Positions 32,519 through 33,725 of a stretch of DNA of 33,725 nt are shown in pieces. Position 1 is the stretch's first letter. Each line of letters opens with the position of its first letter. This stretch comes from Thiobacillus denitrificans (GTDB taxonomy: Bacteria; Pseudomonadota; Gammaproteobacteria; Burkholderiales; Thiobacillaceae): NCBI GenBank assembly GCA_002424845.1, contig DILD01000080.1:1-33725 (forward strand), written 5' to 3'. The notes under the pieces were generated by a model that was not told the origin of the DNA, searched no databases, and saw nothing but the letters and a program-made list of their open reading frames with translations. The position numbers were made by a program, and so were the translations under genes.

Positions 32519-33725
32519 GTGGCTGTACGTGGAAGAAAACCTGGTGGCAGCGCCAAAAAGACCGAAGCCCTGAGCCCCCTGAAGGAGTTGACGCCCGTAG
32601 AAGCCGAGGCGCGGCGCACCCAGCTTAAAAACCTCATTATCCTGGGTAAGGAACGCGGCTTCCTGACCTACGCCGAAATCAACGACCACCTGCCCGACGA
32701 GGTCCTGGACGCCGACCAGATCGAAGGCGTGATCAGCATGATCAACGACATGGGCATTCAGGTCTATGACGAGGCGCCGGATGCCGAAACCCTGCTGATG
32801 CAGGACGCCGCCCCCGCCGTGGCCGACGAAGACGTCGTCGCCGAAGCCGAACAGGCGCTGACCACGGTCGACTCTGAATTTGGCCGCACCACCGACCCGG
32901 TGCGCATGTACATGCGCGAAATGGGTTCGGTCGACCTGCTCACCCGCGAAGGTGAGATCGAGATTGCAAAACGCATCGAAGAAGGCCTGCGCCATATGGT
33001 GCAGGCCATCTCGTCATGCCCGCTCACCATCCAGCAGATTCTGGACATGGCAGCACAGGTTGAAAAGGACGAGATCCGCATCGACGAACTGATCGATGGC
33101 TTTGTTGAACTCGAAACGGAAGCGGGGCCCGAAGACTCGGCCGCTGAAGAGCCGGCGGACGACAACGTGAATGACGACGAGGACGACGAAGCCGCCACCG
33201 CAGCCGTCGCCGCGGCCAATCTGGCGCAGTTGAAAACCGAGGCGCTGGCGCAGTTCGATTTCATCCGCAAGGCCTACAAAAAAGCCCAGGCCGCCCAGGT
33301 CAAATACGGCCTCGGCAGCACACAGCAGATGAAGGCGCAAACTGAAGTCACCGAATTGCTGATGGCGTTCCGCTTTTCGGTGCGTCAGGTCGACCGCCTG
33401 TGCGAGCAGATTCGCAACGCGGTGGAAGAGGTGCGCTCACACGAGCGCAAGATCATGGAGTTTTGCGTCGCACGTTCCGGCATGCCGCGCCCGCACTTCA
33501 TCAAAACCTTCCCCGGCAATGAAACCAACCTGGCCTGGGTGGACAAGGAAGTCGCCGCCAAAAAGGCCTACTGTTCGACGCTCGCCAAGGTGCAGTACGA
33601 GGTCAAGGCGCACCAGGAAGCCCTCATCGCGATGCAGGAACGCGTCGGTCTGCCGATCAAGAGCCTGAAAGACGTCAACAAGCAGATGTCCACCGGCGAA
33701 GCCAAGGCACGCCGCGCCAAGCGCG
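32519..33725 (+). CDS. rpoD: RNA polymerase primary sigma factor, N-terminal part (cut by window edge)
   Basis: The first 402 residues of sigma-70 are present. The start is GTG at 32519, with GGAGA (32508-32512) 6 nt upstream; no ATG start exists in frame near it. Region 1.1 (about 25-95, LKNLIILGKERGFLTYAEINDHLPD) is followed by an acidic linker. Region 1.2 (RTTDPVRMYMREMGSVDLLTREGEIEIAKRI, about 122-152) leads into the long acidic non-conserved region typical of proteobacterial RpoD (AEEPADDNVNDDEDDE around 203-222). Core regions 2-4 lie beyond the window. It is last in rpsU-yqeY-dnaG-rpoD and has its own promoter. Confidence 0.95.
   Translation, partial: MAVRGRKPGGSAKKTEALSPLKELTPVEAEARRTQLKNLIILGKERGFLTYAEINDHLPDEVLDADQIEGVISMINDMGIQVYDEAPDAETLLMQDAAPAVADEDVVAEAEQALTTVDSEFGRTTDPVRMYMREMGSVDLLTREGEIEIAKRIEEGLRHMVQAISSCPLTIQQILDMAAQVEKDEIRIDELIDGFVELETEAGPEDSAAEEPADDNVNDDEDDEAATAAVAAANLAQLKTEALAQFDFIRKAYKKAQAAQVKYGLGSTQQMKAQTEVTELLMAFRFSVRQVDRLCEQIRNAVEEVRSHERKIMEFCVARSGMPRPHFIKTFPGNETNLAWVDKEVAAKKAYCSTLAKVQYEVKAHQEALIAMQERVGLPIKSLKDVNKQMSTGEAKARRAKR

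Overview
The window looks like a chromosomal segment of a Betaproteobacterium with GC-rich DNA. Gene content and order fit the Nitrosomonadales/Thiobacillus-like lineages, but this is an inference from protein character and synteny, not a database match. Almost everything is core housekeeping. No phage, plasmid, CRISPR array, rRNA or tRNA gene was seen. Coding density is very high: the longest gap between genes is about 215 bp (22163-22377), so no gene-free stretch exceeds 300 bp.

Layout. (1) 1-2592, minus strand: the start of an ABC-F ATPase gene (cut by the window edge), preceded by an ompR-envZ two-component pair. (2) 2632-4052, plus: an OmpR-type direct repeat, then three small exported-protein genes, each with a strong AAGGAG ribosome site. 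(3) 4101-8405, minus: slt, an NDUFA9-type NAD(P)-binding protein, and cca. (4) 8555-11004: a small DUF2892 membrane protein, ilvA (minus) and rpiA. (5) 11005-16434, minus: pilB-pilC-pilD-coaE-zapD-yacG, which joins type IV pilus assembly to CoA synthesis and cell-division factors; most junctions overlap by 1-4 nt. (6) 16532-18660, minus: yfjD/CorC-like and ypjD. Divergent to them is ffh, followed by rpsP-rimM-trmD-rplS (18728-22162), closed by a perfect 18-bp terminator stem. (7) 22378-25190, plus: a PAS-GAF-GGDEF diguanylate cyclase, ogt and xerD. (8) 25175-27251, minus: folB, a TauE/SafE permease and an M14-type metallohydrolase, translationally coupled. (9) 27303-28727, plus: plsY and an unrecognised membrane protein with a long 15-residue-periodic helix; then a 168-bp palindromic MITE-like element; then tsaD (minus). 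(10) 29985-33725, plus: the macromolecular synthesis cluster rpsU-yqeY-dnaG-rpoD, with rpoD running off the window.

How it works together. The segment pools translation and secretion (ffh, S16, RimM, TrmD, L19, S21, TsaD, CCA-adding enzyme), replication and transcription initiation (DnaG, sigma-70), envelope biology (Slt, type IV pili, PlsY, OmpR/EnvZ, small exported proteins) and basic metabolism (IlvA, RpiA, CoaE, FolB). The rpsP and rpoD promoters share a nearly identical -10/discriminator block, and rpsU has a looser version, which suggests common growth-rate control. I found no convincing large undescribed system. The least explained items are the 15-residue-repeat membrane protein next to the palindromic element and the small exported trio beside the OmpR-type site.
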